A stretch of 35,907 nucleotides of DNA, from NCBI GenBank assembly GCA_013334325.1, contig JAAXXT010000025.1, positions 1-35,907 on the forward strand. The letters are read 5' to 3'. Shown here piece after piece: positions 9,543 to 16,796 of this stretch. The stretch's first letter is position 1; each line of letters opens with the position of its first letter. Source of the stretch: Erysipelotrichaceae bacterium (GTDB lineage: Bacteria; Bacillota_I; Bacilli_A; Erysipelotrichales; Erysipelotrichaceae). Both the position numbers and the translations under genes were made by a program. The notes under the pieces are model-generated. The model worked only from the letters and a program-made list of their open reading frames with translations. It did no database searches and was not told where the DNA came from.

Positions 9543-9698
9543 CTATTTACCCATTATGATAAACACACCAGAAACGATCGCTAGACAAGATAGAAGTAGA
9601 CCTAATGATGGGACTGGAATCTTTACCAAGGCTGAAGCTCCGGAAACAATCAACCATAGTCCTAAGAGTAGAAATCCCATATTCTTTGTTATTTTCAT
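9543..9698 (-). CDS. 51-residue two-helix membrane protein
   Basis: This is a short minus-strand gene, ATG at 9698-9696 with AAAGGAGA six bases upstream and TAG at 9545-9543. It reads MKITKNMGFLLLGLWLIVSG and continues with a second hydrophobic stretch (LGLLLSCLAIVSGVFIIMGK). The excellent ribosome site, the two clean transmembrane segments separated by a short proline-containing turn, and the terminator after it support a real gene. I do not recognise a named family. It is 17 bp downstream of the lmo0937-like gene and shares its transcript, so the two products may work together in the membrane, possibly under envelope stress (inference). Confidence 0.75.
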   Translation of the reverse strand: MKITKNMGFLLLGLWLIVSGASALVKIPVPSLGLLLSCLAIVSGVFIIMGK

Positions 9699-9715
9699 AC
9701 ATTCTCCTTTATTGT

Positions 9716-9865
9716 TTATAAAATACGTTTACCCTGAATAATCTTGATCAAGACAATGATGACAGCGATCACCAACAAGACATTGATGAATCCACCGATC
9801 GTAGTAGAAGTAACGATGCCTAATAACCATAAGATAATAAGTATAGTGGCAATGGTCCAAAGCAT
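9716..9865 (-). CDS. lmo0937-family small membrane protein
   Basis: A 49-residue protein, MLWTIATILIILWLLGIVTS then TTIGGF and a second hydrophobic helix ending in KIIQGKRIL. This two-helix pattern with MLWTI..LWLLG, a TIGG turn and a basic end matches the lmo0937 family of Firmicutes membrane peptides, whose function is unknown. AAAGGAGA precedes the ATG by seven bases. It is the first gene after a strong promoter at 10022-10050 and a structured leader of about 150 nt, which is remarkably long for a 49-codon gene. Confidence 0.85.
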   Translation of the reverse strand: MLWTIATILIILWLLGIVTSTTIGGFINVLLVIAVIIVLIKIIQGKRIL

Positions 9866-10015
9866 TTTGAGTCTCCTTTCCTTTGATTTGTCAAAGTTTA
9901 ATAAAGTGGTTCCTAATCAAAGTCAAAATGTATCCTCCGGATACTGGTTTTAGATCGATTAGGTCAAGATTCTGCTCTATTGTGACCTTCATAAAGTTTG
10001 AAGGTTAGAGGATAC
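9866..10015 (-). promoter_or_regulatory. Structured 5' leader RNA, candidate riboregulator
   Basis: The promoter predicts that the RNA starts at about 10015, exactly at GUAUCCUC (10015-10008). That 8-mer is fully complementary to GAGGAUAC (9937-9930), closing an 86-nt domain that holds the hairpin ACCUUC/GAAGGU. The same GGAUAC can instead form a local hairpin GUAUCC-GGA-GGAUAC (9944-9930), so two folds exclude each other. Further down, CUUUGAUU and AAUCAAAG can pair, the latter immediately before the AAAGGAGA ribosome site. I do not recognise a known riboswitch class. Confidence 0.5.
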
Positions 10016-10021
10016 TCCTTT

Positions 10022-10050
10022 ATTATAGGCTTATTTTACACATTATACAA
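10022..10050 (-). promoter_or_regulatory. Promoter of the small membrane-protein pair
   Basis: On the minus strand TTGTAT (10050-10045), a 17-bp spacer, and a perfect TATAAT (10027-10022). Confidence 0.75.
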
Positions 10051-10144
10051 ATCACCTACTAAGCTACACCAGATCTTGAGACAGTTATTTATGTCTAAAA
10101 GTAATGGTTTATAGATAGTGAGAGATGAGTTAAAAAACTTGAAG

Positions 10145-10153
10145 TGTTATAAT
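10145..10153 (+). promoter_or_regulatory. Extended -10 promoter of the flavodiiron gene
   Basis: TGTTATAAT is a perfect extended -10 element (TGnTATAAT); no good -35 is visible. Start of transcription near 10160 would give a leader of only about a dozen bases that still contains GGAGG (10163-10167). Confidence 0.55.
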
Positions 10154-10171
10154 GAAAACGCTGGAGGAATT

Positions 10172-12709
10172 ATGAAATCACTTAAACTATCGAATACTTT
10201 AACCTGGGTTGGAGCACTAGATCCTGATCTAAGAGTCTTTGACATCATCATGGAAACAAAGTTTGGGACTACCTATAACAGTTATGTCTTAAAAGGCACT
10301 TCTAAGACCGCTTTGATCGAAACAGCTAAACTAAAGACCTTTGATCAATACATCGAAAAGGTCAAAGAAGTCGTAGACCCGAAAGATGTAGATTATATCA
10401 TCGTCAATCATACTGAACCTGATCATAGTGGATCTGTGGTCAAGCTTTTAGAATTTAATCCTAAGATTCAAATCATTGGGACAGCTTTAGCCATTGAATA
10501 TCTTAAAGAGATCGTCAATGGGGAATTTGATTATCGTATCGTAAATGAAGGGGAGACTTTGGATTTAGGAGATCTTACGCTTGAGTTCATTATGGCGCCT
10601 AATCTACATTGGCCAGATACGATGTATACCTATGTGAGAGAAAGCGGGGTCTTGTTTACCTGTGACTCTTTTGGGGCCCATTATAGTTTTGATCAAGTTC
10701 TCTTATCTAAAGTAAGTGCGCTTGATGATTACCACGAAGCACTTAAGTATTATTACGATATGATCTTAGGTCCTTTCCCTAGCTTCATGCTTAAAGCACT
10801 AGATCGTATACAGGATCTTCCTTTAACTATGATTGCTCCAGGACATGGACCTGTACTAGATGTCAGAATCCCTGAAATCATGGCGACTTATCGTGATTGG
10901 GCGACCATCGTCAATCCAAATACACGTAAGACCGTCATTATGCCTTATGTGTCTTCTTATGGTTATACTGAGAAACTCGCTAAAGCCATCAAAGAAGGAA
11001 TACAAGAAGCAGGGGATATCGAAGTCAGAAGTTTCGATTTGGTCACTACACCGATCGCCAAAGTCGCAGGAGAGATCTTCTACGCCGATGGGGTCTTATT
11101 AGGAACGCCTACTATATTAGGAGATGCCTTAAAACCATTATGGGATCTTACCAGTGTTCTATATCCTGTTATTCATGGAGGTAAGATCGCTTCCGTCTTT
11201 GGATCTTATGGCTGGAGCGGTGAAGGTGTACCTAATCTCGTCGCTCGTTTAGGAATGCTAAGAATGGATGTCGTCGATGGATTAAGCATTCGCTTTAATC
11301 CAGATGAAAAGAAACTTGCGATTGCGAAAGCTTGGGGCAAAGAATTTGGAAAGAAACTGCTTGAACGTGATCAAATCAAAGGTCGTTTAAGAGCGTGGAA
11401 ATGTATCTTATGTGGAGAGATCATCATCTCTGAGAATCGTCCTAATATTTGTCCTGTCTGTGGAGCACCTGCGGATCAGTTTATTGAGATCCCATACAAT
11501 GAGACCACTTTCCATCAAGATAGCAATGAGACTTTTGTTTTAATCGGTGCTGGAGCAGCAGCCATCAACGCAGCAGAAGCCATTCGTATTAGAAATACAA
11601 CAGCAAAGATCGTGATTCTTTCTGAGGAACAACGTCTTACCTATAATCGTCCTCAATTAACGAAAGATTTCATGGGAGACTATGATTCAGCAGGATTCTT
11701 ACTTAAAGAAAGAGAATGGTACGTCGAAAACAGTATCGATCTTCGTTTAGGTGTTAAAGCCACCAAGATCGATCCAACTCAAAAAACCGTTGAATTAAGC
11801 GATGGATCTAGTGTCTCTTATTCAAAATTGATCCTAACAACAGGGGCTTCTTGTTTTATCCCACCGATCAAAGGCAGTGTCAATGAGAATGTGGTCGTTA
11901 TAAGAAATACTAAGGATGTGGATAAGATTAAAGAATTGATCCCTATGATCAAGAAAGTTGTCGTCATCGGAGGAGGTATCTTAGGTCTAGAAGCTGCTTG
12001 GCAGTTTAAAAAGCTAGGTTTAGAGATCGTCGTCTTAGAATTGGCTCCAATGCTGATGACAAGACAACTCGATGATGTATCTTCATCTCGTTTACGTAAA
12101 TTAGTAGAAGCTCAAAACATCGCTGTTCATACGGCTGTTCAAATCACTGAGATCAGTGCTGAAAACAATTGGGCAAAAGGGGTCTTATTGGCTGATGGAC
12201 GCTTCATCGAAGGAGACTTGATTGTAGTTTCTGCTGGGGTAAAAGCCAATGTCGATCTCGCAAAAGAAATAGGTGTCACAGTAAACAGAGCCATCGTCGT
12301 CAATGAGAAGATGGAAACCAATATACCTGATGTCTATGCGGCAGGGGATTGTGTTGAGTTTGGTGGTATAAACTATGCGATCTGGCCTCAAGCACTTGAG
12401 CAAGGTAAAGTCGCAGGAGCCAACGCTGTAGGAGACAATACAGCCTATTATGGGGTCATTCCTATCGTAAGCATGCATTGTTTAGAAACAGAGCTCTTTG
12501 CCTTAGGTGATCCAGGTAAAGATCCTAATAAGAAATACAATGTGATCGATTTCGTCGATGATATAAAGCACGCTACAGCTCGATACTTCTTCACTCAAGA
12601 TGGATTGGTTGGAGGTGTCTTACTACATGATATGAGTAATTCCATCAACTTGATCGATGGGATCAACAATCATTTAAGTCCAGAAAAATTCTTAGCTAAA
12701 GTCATATAA
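10172..12709 (+). CDS. Fused flavodiiron protein-rubredoxin-NAD(P)H:rubredoxin oxidoreductase
   Basis: One 845-residue cytoplasmic chain carries a whole electron path. Residues 1-245 are a metallo-beta-lactamase fold with the complete diiron ligand set His80-x-Glu82-x-Asp84-His85, His146, Asp165, His225. Residues ~250-395 are flavodoxin-like (FMN). Residues 408-436 are a short-spaced rubredoxin with Cys411-x2-Cys414 and Cys427-x2-Cys430. Residues ~450-845 form an FAD/NAD(P)H reductase with GAGAAAINAAEA, GGGILGLEAAW and the late VYAAGDC motif. Such proteins reduce O2 to water or NO to N2O, protecting anaerobes. The arrangement matches the triple-fusion type of flavodiiron proteins (I believe called class F). 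A GTG at 10118 is in frame, but the ATG at 10172 has GGAGG (10163-10167) just upstream. It stands alone as a single-gene unit. Confidence 0.95.
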   Translation: MKSLKLSNTLTWVGALDPDLRVFDIIMETKFGTTYNSYVLKGTSKTALIETAKLKTFDQYIEKVKEVVDPKDVDYIIVNHTEPDHSGSVVKLLEFNPKIQIIGTALAIEYLKEIVNGEFDYRIVNEGETLDLGDLTLEFIMAPNLHWPDTMYTYVRESGVLFTCDSFGAHYSFDQVLLSKVSALDDYHEALKYYYDMILGPFPSFMLKALDRIQDLPLTMIAPGHGPVLDVRIPEIMATYRDWATIVNPNTRKTVIMPYVSSYGYTEKLAKAIKEGIQEAGDIEVRSFDLVTTPIAKVAGEIFYADGVLLGTPTILGDALKPLWDLTSVLYPVIHGGKIASVFGSYGWSGEGVPNLVARLGMLRMDVVDGLSIRFNPDEKKLAIAKAWGKEFGKKLLERDQIKGRLRAWKCILCGEIIISENRPNICPVCGAPADQFIEIPYNETTFHQDSNETFVLIGAGAAAINAAEAIRIRNTTAKIVILSEEQRLTYNRPQLTKDFMGDYDSAGFLLKEREWYVENSIDLRLGVKATKIDPTQKTVELSDGSSVSYSKLILTTGASCFIPPIKGSVNENVVVIRNTKDVDKIKELIPMIKKVVVIGGGILGLEAAWQFKKLGLEIVVLELAPMLMTRQLDDVSSSRLRKLVEAQNIAVHTAVQITEISAENNWAKGVLLADGRFIEGDLIVVSAGVKANVDLAKEIGVTVNRAIVVNEKMETNIPDVYAAGDCVEFGGINYAIWPQALEQGKVAGANAVGDNTAYYGVIPIVSMHCLETELFALGDPGKDPNKKYNVIDFVDDIKHATARYFFTQDGLVGGVLLHDMSNSINLIDGINNHLSPEKFLAKVI

Positions 12710-12726
12710 TCCAAAGCCCTTCGATT

Positions 12727-12761
12727 GAGTCTGTTCATTTAATTGTGACAGATAAATAAAA
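12727..12761 (+). repeat. Left terminal inverted repeat of the IS3-family remnant
   Basis: Matches the reverse complement of 13226-13260 at 28 of 35 positions, the inner 15 exactly. Confidence 0.75.
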
Positions 12762-12769
12762 GGGCTAGA

Positions 12770-13165
12770 TTAGAGAGCTAACTGCCGATACTGAATCGGA
12801 GTTAGCTCTTTTAATTGTTCCTGTAATCTTTCTTCATTGTAATAGATAACGTAATCTGAAACAACTTGAATCATTCTTTCTACGGTAAGATGCTTGAATT
12901 AGTAAACAGACTCGGTTTTTAAGTCACTGAACCAGGACTCAATCGGGACGTTGTTAACCCAGCTTCCTTTGTAGGAGACACTGTGGATGAGTCGTCCTTG
13001 CTTTAACTTCGTATCTCGACACATTCGAATCTTCTTGGGATTACCCAAATCATATTCTCGAGCAAACTCTTTTGAAGTTTTCGCCCCACTTAGATACAAC
13101 TGTAGTATTTTCTCTTTCTCTTCAAGCGTATACACGGCGTGTTATATTGTCATGCGTTCTTTCAT
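12770..13165 (-). pseudogene. Decayed IS3-family transposase, orfA start joined to orfB end
   Basis: An ATG at 13165 follows AAGGAGGACTGA, but codon 8 is TAA. The frame then continues as YTLEEKEKILQLYLSGAKTS and REYDLGNPKKIR, the helix-turn-helix N-terminus of an IS3/IS150 OrfA. After about 60 residues it joins directly to the C-terminus of OrfB: HSVSYKGSW, PIESWFSDLKTE, another in-frame TAA, then YYNEERLQEQLKELTP and QYRQLAL. In an intact OrfB the glutamate in this PIES..LK.E region is the E of the DDE triad; the two aspartates are deleted. The whole 132-codon remnant stays in one frame, so the deletion preserved phase. It cannot encode an active transposase. Confidence 0.88.
12774..12812 (+). 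terminator. Hairpin in the IS remnant that can end the flavodiiron transcript
   Basis: AGAGCTAACT (12774-12783) and AGTTAGCTCT (12800-12809) pair perfectly, with an inner CCGAT/ATCGG stem, followed by TTTTAATT. It lies within the orfB tail and is the first good terminator after the stop at 12709. Confidence 0.65.
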
Positions 13166-13225
13166 TCAGTCCTCCTTGAGTTTAACTTATAAAAAAACAC
13201 TAGATTTCAAGTTTCTAATGTGTCG

Positions 13226-13260
13226 TTTTATTTATCTGTCCCTTTTAACTAAACTAACTC
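13226..13260 (-). repeat. Right terminal inverted repeat of the IS3-family remnant
   Basis: Outer part TTAACTAAACTAACTC (13245-13260) is repeated exactly at 15940-15955. Confidence 0.75.
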
Positions 13261-13289
13261 GTTTCGAAAATGGGCTTAAAGTAACGGCT

Positions 13290-13320
13290 GATTTGACAGG
13301 TTGCGTCAAATCGTTATAAT
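13290..13320 (+). promoter_or_regulatory. Strong promoter with overlapping operator upstream of the glycosyltransferase
   Basis: TTGACA (13293-13298), 16 bp, TATAAT (13315-13320): both boxes are perfect. GATTTGAC (13290-13297) and GTCAAATC (13305-13312) form an 8-bp inverted repeat spaced by 7 bp that covers the -35 and spacer. It is upstream of the start site, so it is a DNA operator candidate rather than an RNA hairpin. Confidence 0.7.
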
Positions 13321-13395
13321 GTATTAAGCATTAATTTAGACTCTTTCTATAATAACTATCTGATTCATTAAAATCTATAACGGGGAGAAGCAATC

Positions 13396-14751
13396 ATGAA
13401 GAAGTTAAGGACATATTTGGAAAAACCACTTACCGCTGTAGATTTGATCCTATTTGCATTTTTCGGGATTCTTTGCTTCCTTAGTTTTGAACAAGGTGGC
13501 GATTTATCGCACACTGGTATATCATCTTTCGCTTATCTTAAAGGTCATTTTTTTGATTTTTACGACTATAACAAAGCCATTGTCATCGAGAACAATTATC
13601 TTCCTAGCACTTATATACTTTACGCAATTTGGAATTTACCGATTCATCTTTTTGGATTAATAAACGAAACTACTTTAAAAGTGCCATTATTGGCACTTTA
13701 TTGGTTTAAACTACTACCTACCTTGGCTTATTTCGCCTCAGCCTTTTTGGTTTATAAGATAAGTATACTAATTGGACTAAAGACACTTATTTCAAAATGT
13801 GCAGCTTATGCTTTTCTAACGATGCCGATTGGCTTTTTTAGTCAGTTTGTTTTTGGTCAATATGATATCTTCACTGTATTCTTCATGTTAATTGGATTAT
13901 ACTACTACTACAAAAAGAATAACCTCATGTTTGCTGTTTTTATGAGTCTAGCCATGACTTTCAAATACTTTCCATTTCTGATTTTTATGCCCTTGTTGAT
14001 GTTGGTAGAAAAGAATGTCTTCAAAATCATCAAATACAGCATCATACTCATGTTACCATTATTACTTGAGGTCCTAATCTACTTACCATCTCAAGCCTTC
14101 CGAACAGGGATATTTGGCTTTGGGGCTACTAATTACATGTTTTATGCGAGCTTTGACCTTACTATTGTATCGATAAGAATTGTAGTTATGCTATGGATAC
14201 TTCTATCTACTTATGCTTATTTTAAAGAACTCTCTGATGATTTTGAAATCATAAAATGGTCCTTATTTTTAAGCAATCTTGTCACTTTCCTTATATTTGG
14301 TCTTTCTTTTTGGCATCCACAGTGGTTACTGTTTGCAGTACCATTTTGGGTCTTGGGAACAACCTTGTCTAAGAAATTTGATATCTTTATGATTATTGAG
14401 TTTCTTATAATGGTTTTCTTTGTGATCTTTACAGTAAATATATGGCCCCTTAATGTAGACCAAAATATGCTGACTTTTGGTATCTTCAAATCTTTCATTG
14501 TTGGAGATATTAATGCAGGATTAACCATGGCTAAATTATATATCTTTAATAATTTAGATATTTTGTATACCGTATTTTCTTCCTTACTTTTAGTGTATGT
14601 GTTGTTTAAACATCCGAAATACCAAATTGAAAAGGTTGAAGATGCTGAAATAACAGGAATGGGATGGAACTTCTTAAGGATTCGATTTGTACTTGGTATT
14701 TCATTCTTTATCATACCTGCCTTCTATATCCTAATCAAAAACATTTTTTGA
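13396..14751 (+). CDS. Polytopic GT-C glycosyltransferase (GT87/DUF2029-like)
   Basis: A 451-residue membrane protein with about ten to twelve hydrophobic helices. The central part FGQYDIFTVFFMLIGLYYYY followed by SLAMTFKYFPFLIF matches the GQ(Y)D...L..K..P pattern of GT-C enzymes of the GT87/DUF2029 group, which use polyprenyl-phosphate sugars to extend glycolipids or glycans on the outer face. An early segment with acidic residues (FEQGGDLSHTG) lies in the first loop, where GT-C catalytic aspartates occur. GGGGAG precedes the ATG. It stands alone between an IS remnant and decayed sugar-nucleotide genes, has its own strong promoter, and looks richer in A+T and in TTA/ATA codons than its neighbours, all suggesting acquisition by transfer. 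The sugar and acceptor are unknown. Confidence 0.75.
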   Translation: MKKLRTYLEKPLTAVDLILFAFFGILCFLSFEQGGDLSHTGISSFAYLKGHFFDFYDYNKAIVIENNYLPSTYILYAIWNLPIHLFGLINETTLKVPLLALYWFKLLPTLAYFASAFLVYKISILIGLKTLISKCAAYAFLTMPIGFFSQFVFGQYDIFTVFFMLIGLYYYYKKNNLMFAVFMSLAMTFKYFPFLIFMPLLMLVEKNVFKIIKYSIILMLPLLLEVLIYLPSQAFRTGIFGFGATNYMFYASFDLTIVSIRIVVMLWILLSTYAYFKELSDDFEIIKWSLFLSNLVTFLIFGLSFWHPQWLLFAVPFWVLGTTLSKKFDIFMIIEFLIMVFFVIFTVNIWPLNVDQNMLTFGIFKSFIVGDINAGLTMAKLYIFNNLDILYTVFSSLLLVYVLFKHPKYQIEKVEDAEITGMGWNFLRIRFVLGISFFIIPAFYILIKNIF

Positions 14752-14801
14752 TTCTATTATCTTATAGCAATGCACCTAATCGAAACACTTTATAGACGTT
14801 T

Positions 14802-14909
14802 TCATCCCATTAGAGCGATAAAATAGTCATTTTTTTCATAGACCTGACTTAAGTCGAAGGGCTTATGAACACGACTGATTTGTCTTTCATCGCAACCACG
14901 ATTAAGTTG
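14802..14909 (-). pseudogene. Unrecognised coding remnant
   Basis: A stop-bounded minus-strand frame of 35 residues reads like real protein (for example VHKPFDLSQVYEKNDYFIAL) but lacks a start, and a frame shift may extend it (ENVYKVFRLGALL). It lies downstream of the decayed deoxysugar genes on their strand, so it may be another piece of that cluster. I cannot name the family. Confidence 0.35.
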
Positions 14910-14924
14910 TTAAATCCGATTATT

Positions 14925-14978
14925 ATAAAAAAGGAAGTTGATTTAAGCTCGGGTCAACCGATAAGCAACACTTCCTTT
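14925..14978 (-). terminator. Long-loop hairpin after the decayed reductase
   Basis: AAAGGAAGT (14930-14938) pairs with ACTTCCTTT (14970-14978); on the minus strand a run of T follows. It lies 30 bp after the stop of the reductase fragment and looks like the old terminator of the sugar cluster. Confidence 0.5.
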
Positions 14979-15008
14979 AAGTTTTATGTTTATGAATAAA
15001 ATTATCTT

Positions 15009-15191
15009 TTATCGCCACGAATCTGTAATGATATTTTCGTAATGAAGTGTTTTCAACATTTTTGAGATGTCTGCGTTAAAAGTATTCGCTCCTGAAACTA
15101 AAAAGGTTGTCTCATTGAGTGGATATTTTTCACTAATATCAACAGTGTCGCTTCTTCTTTGAATATTGGTCTCTGTTTCTTGACGAGTCAC
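15009..15191 (-). pseudogene. C-terminal fragment of a ferredoxin-reductase-like sugar reductase
   Basis: About 60 residues remain. NETTFLVSGANTFNADISKM resembles the final NAD-binding strand of flavin reductases (usually ..FICGP..) and is followed by LKTLHYENIITDSW and a stop, the normal end of such enzymes. Together with the rfbF and rfbG remnants upstream on the same strand, a CDP-6-deoxy-hexulose dehydrase reductase (AscD/DdhD-like) is the likeliest origin. The flavin and iron-sulphur domains are absent. The identification rests on weak motif similarity and context. Confidence 0.45.
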
Positions 15192-15247
15192 ATAGAGGGA
15201 AAGTGATCTATATCAAGGGTACTTCCAATATGATGATGCAAAGACTA

Positions 15248-15409
15248 TCAGTAATTTAGCATTGAAAAGAGATTAGGTTGGCTCGAAGGCTCCAGTGAAT
15301 AACCCTTTACTTCAGCACCACACTCGATTAAGATTTTGGTTAGCCAAGATCCTTTAAACCCAGTATAACCGGTAATGAATTCTTTCTTGTCTTTATAAAA
15401 TGAGGACAT
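15248..15409 (-). pseudogene. rfbG: CDP-glucose 4,6-dehydratase, N-terminal fragment
   Basis: The remnant reads MSSFYKDKKEFITGYTGFKG and then SWLTKILIECGAEVKGYSLE up to PNLFSMLN before a stop. TGYTGFKGSWL is the Rossmann NAD motif typical of RfbG, and GYSLEP..PNLF is its usual following segment. Only ~50 of ~360 residues are left; the rest is deleted, the next recognisable sequence being the reductase fragment. It is now in one frame with the end of rfbF. Confidence 0.8.
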
Positions 15410-15412
15410 GTA

Positions 15413-15926
15413 TTTCCACTTCTTCCAAGGAACTTTATCTGTCGCCCATAGTTTTTCAAGTAACTCTCTATCTCTTAATGTATCCATACATTACCAAAAC
15501 CCAAAATGTTTAGTGGCGTTCAACTGACTAGCTTAAGCAATGTTTCAAGCGAATCACGTTCAAATACTGTGTATCATCCTTGATAAATCAAAGATTTCCA
15601 GTTGTAGAACCATGAAACCACCATGGCCCCATCCTCAAATGATTTTTCTTTGAAACTTTCAATTGTATCTCAAGCATTAAATTCAAGCATCACGAATCTT
15701 CCTCCGGATTGAATCGCTGTTAAGGTCGCTATCTTGACACTGTTTTGATGTTGTTTTAACAATTTGACATGATCAACATCTGCCACACCATCTTCATAAG
15801 TTGGAAAAAAGGTTCATCTCCTACATAATTCGCAATTCTCTTGACGTGATCACCGATCATCGTGGTAAGACCAGTATCGACAATCTTCACTTTCCAAGAT
15901 TCTGAACTGTTGGCATGAACTGACAT
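15413..15926 (-). pseudogene. rfbF: Glucose-1-phosphate cytidylyltransferase, 5'-truncated and frameshifted
   Basis: The frame pieces SSESWKVKIVDTGLTTMIGD, GDEPFF, TYEDGVADVD, ATLTAIQSGGRF, SFKEKSFEDGAM, VFERDSLETL and MDTLRDRELLEKLW occur in the order found in RfbF, which makes CDP-glucose from glucose 1-phosphate and CTP. A frame shift sits in a T6 run after GDEP (near 15807), and in-frame TGA and TAA codons interrupt the second half. The N-terminal ~120 residues, including the nucleotide-binding loop, are missing: homology ends right where the IS-end-like sequence at 15931-15956 begins. The break therefore looks IS-mediated. Confidence 0.85.
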
Positions 15927-15930
15927 TTTA

Positions 15931-15956
15931 CTTATCCCTTTAACTAAACTAACTCC
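15931..15956 (-). repeat. Solo IS-end-like repeat
   Basis: Shares TTAACTAAACTAACTC with the right end of the IS3 remnant, in the same orientation, and a gapped match to its inner part (TTTTACTTAT-CCC against TTTTATTTATCTGTCCC). No transposase sequence is attached; truncated rfbF abuts it. Its TTAACTAAA also forms an inverted repeat with TTTAGTTAA at 15971-15979. Confidence 0.6.
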
Positions 15957-16053
15957 TATGAAGTGCTTTTTTTAGTTAAGGCATATGAATGGTTGAAGTG
16001 AAAGGAATAAGATAGACTAAAAGTATAAAGTTATGTATAGAAAGGTAAAACAT

Positions 16054-16749
16054 ATGACAACTAATCTTTTTCTCTCTTTACGAGAAAGTCTAGAAGCAGT
16101 ATTGATCGTTGGGATCATTTTATCGAGCTTGACTCAGCAACATAAAGATAAACTAAAACCTTATGTCTATGTGGGTAGTTTAGCGGGATTACTTGTGAGT
16201 TTATTAGGAGGCTATTTACTATTTAGTTCAGCTCAAGGTCTAGAAGAAGAGACCCTTGAACTCATTGAAGGGATCATGATGCTTATCGCCTCAGGTCTCA
16301 TCGCATATTTCGTGGTATGGATGTCTCAGCAAAACGCAGATGTCTCAGCCTCATTATCAAATCGTGTCTCAAAGACTTCGACGGGAATTGGTTTGGCTCT
16401 TCTGGCGTTTTTTGGGATATTAAGAGAAGGCACAGAATTGGTGGTCTTTACCTTAGCGAACTTAAGCACACAAGCGAATGATGTAGCCTTAGGAACGATA
16501 TTAGGCATCGTTTTAGCGATCGTCATCGGAGTCGTGATTTTTAAATCTTCTATAAAATTGAACTTAAACTGGATCTTTAAGATCTTAGGTTTAGTCCTTA
16601 TCTTTATCGGATCAGATCTGTTCGTAGAAGGCATCGCTGAGCTCACAAAGATGTTTGAATCTGTAGAGTTGTTGATTCAAGGTGCTTATATTGGATTGGC
16701 TTTATGGATATTTCTTAAGGATGATCTCAAGAGAATACTTAAACGATAA
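16054..16749 (+). CDS. FTR1-family (EfeU-like) permease
   Basis: The protein has 231 residues with about seven transmembrane helices. FTR1/EfeU iron permeases carry two RExxE motifs; here they are RESLE (helix 1, residues 9-13) and REGTE in the middle of the protein, in the expected spacing. These glutamates carry the metal through the membrane. There is no EfeO or EfeB partner beside it. Start: an ATG at 16033 has no ribosome site, whereas the ATG at 16054 has AAAGG upstream and begins at helix 1. The next gene downstream is the Mn exporter mntP, separated by its own promoter. Iron or another divalent/trivalent metal is likely; direction of transport is not proven by sequence. Confidence 0.85.
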   Translation: MTTNLFLSLRESLEAVLIVGIILSSLTQQHKDKLKPYVYVGSLAGLLVSLLGGYLLFSSAQGLEEETLELIEGIMMLIASGLIAYFVVWMSQQNADVSASLSNRVSKTSTGIGLALLAFFGILREGTELVVFTLANLSTQANDVALGTILGIVLAIVIGVVIFKSSIKLNLNWIFKILGLVLIFIGSDLFVEGIAELTKMFESVELLIQGAYIGLALWIFLKDDLKRILKR

Positions 16750-16764
16750 TAAGTCATACTCAAC

Positions 16765-16793
16765 TTGACATGGACCACTCCTTCAACTAAAAT
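16765..16793 (+). promoter_or_regulatory. Promoter of mntP
   Basis: TTGACA (16765-16770), 17-bp spacer, TAAAAT (16788-16793). Start expected near 16800, exactly at the base of the riboswitch. Confidence 0.8.
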
Positions 16794-16796
16794 TGT

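Larger units (their letters stand above)
12726..13261 (-). mobile_element. Internally deleted IS3-family element
   Basis: Terminal inverted repeats of about 35 bp bound the element. The left end (12727-12761) begins GAGTCTGTTC and ends GACAGATAAATAAAA. The right end (13260-13226, reverse) begins GAGTTAGTTT and ends in the same 15 bases. By eye 28 of 35 positions match. The element is ~536 bp, less than half of a typical IS3 element, because most of orfB is missing. A related solo end occurs at 15931-15956. Confidence 0.8.

Noticed and set aside
9556-9953. Two plus-strand frames of 61 and 69 codons
   Set aside because: They are antisense to the two small membrane-protein genes, which have far better ribosome sites, hydrophobic patterns and a terminator on the minus strand.
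12139-12478. Minus-strand frames inside the flavodiiron gene
   Set aside because: Shadows of the conserved reductase domain, no ribosome sites.
12987-13319. Plus-strand frame of 110 codons across the IS remnant
   Set aside because: It is the shadow of the minus-strand transposase pseudogene, without a ribosome site or family resemblance.
14217-14714. Minus-strand 165-codon frame inside the glycosyltransferase gene
   Set aside because: Antisense to clear transmembrane coding sequence; low-complexity Lys/Ile-rich and no ribosome site.
12714-14875. AAGCCCTTCGA near 12715 and its reverse complement near 14865 as ends of a larger mobile unit
   Set aside because: An 11-bp match is expected by chance many times in 36 kb on both strands, and one copy lies inside a coding-like remnant.
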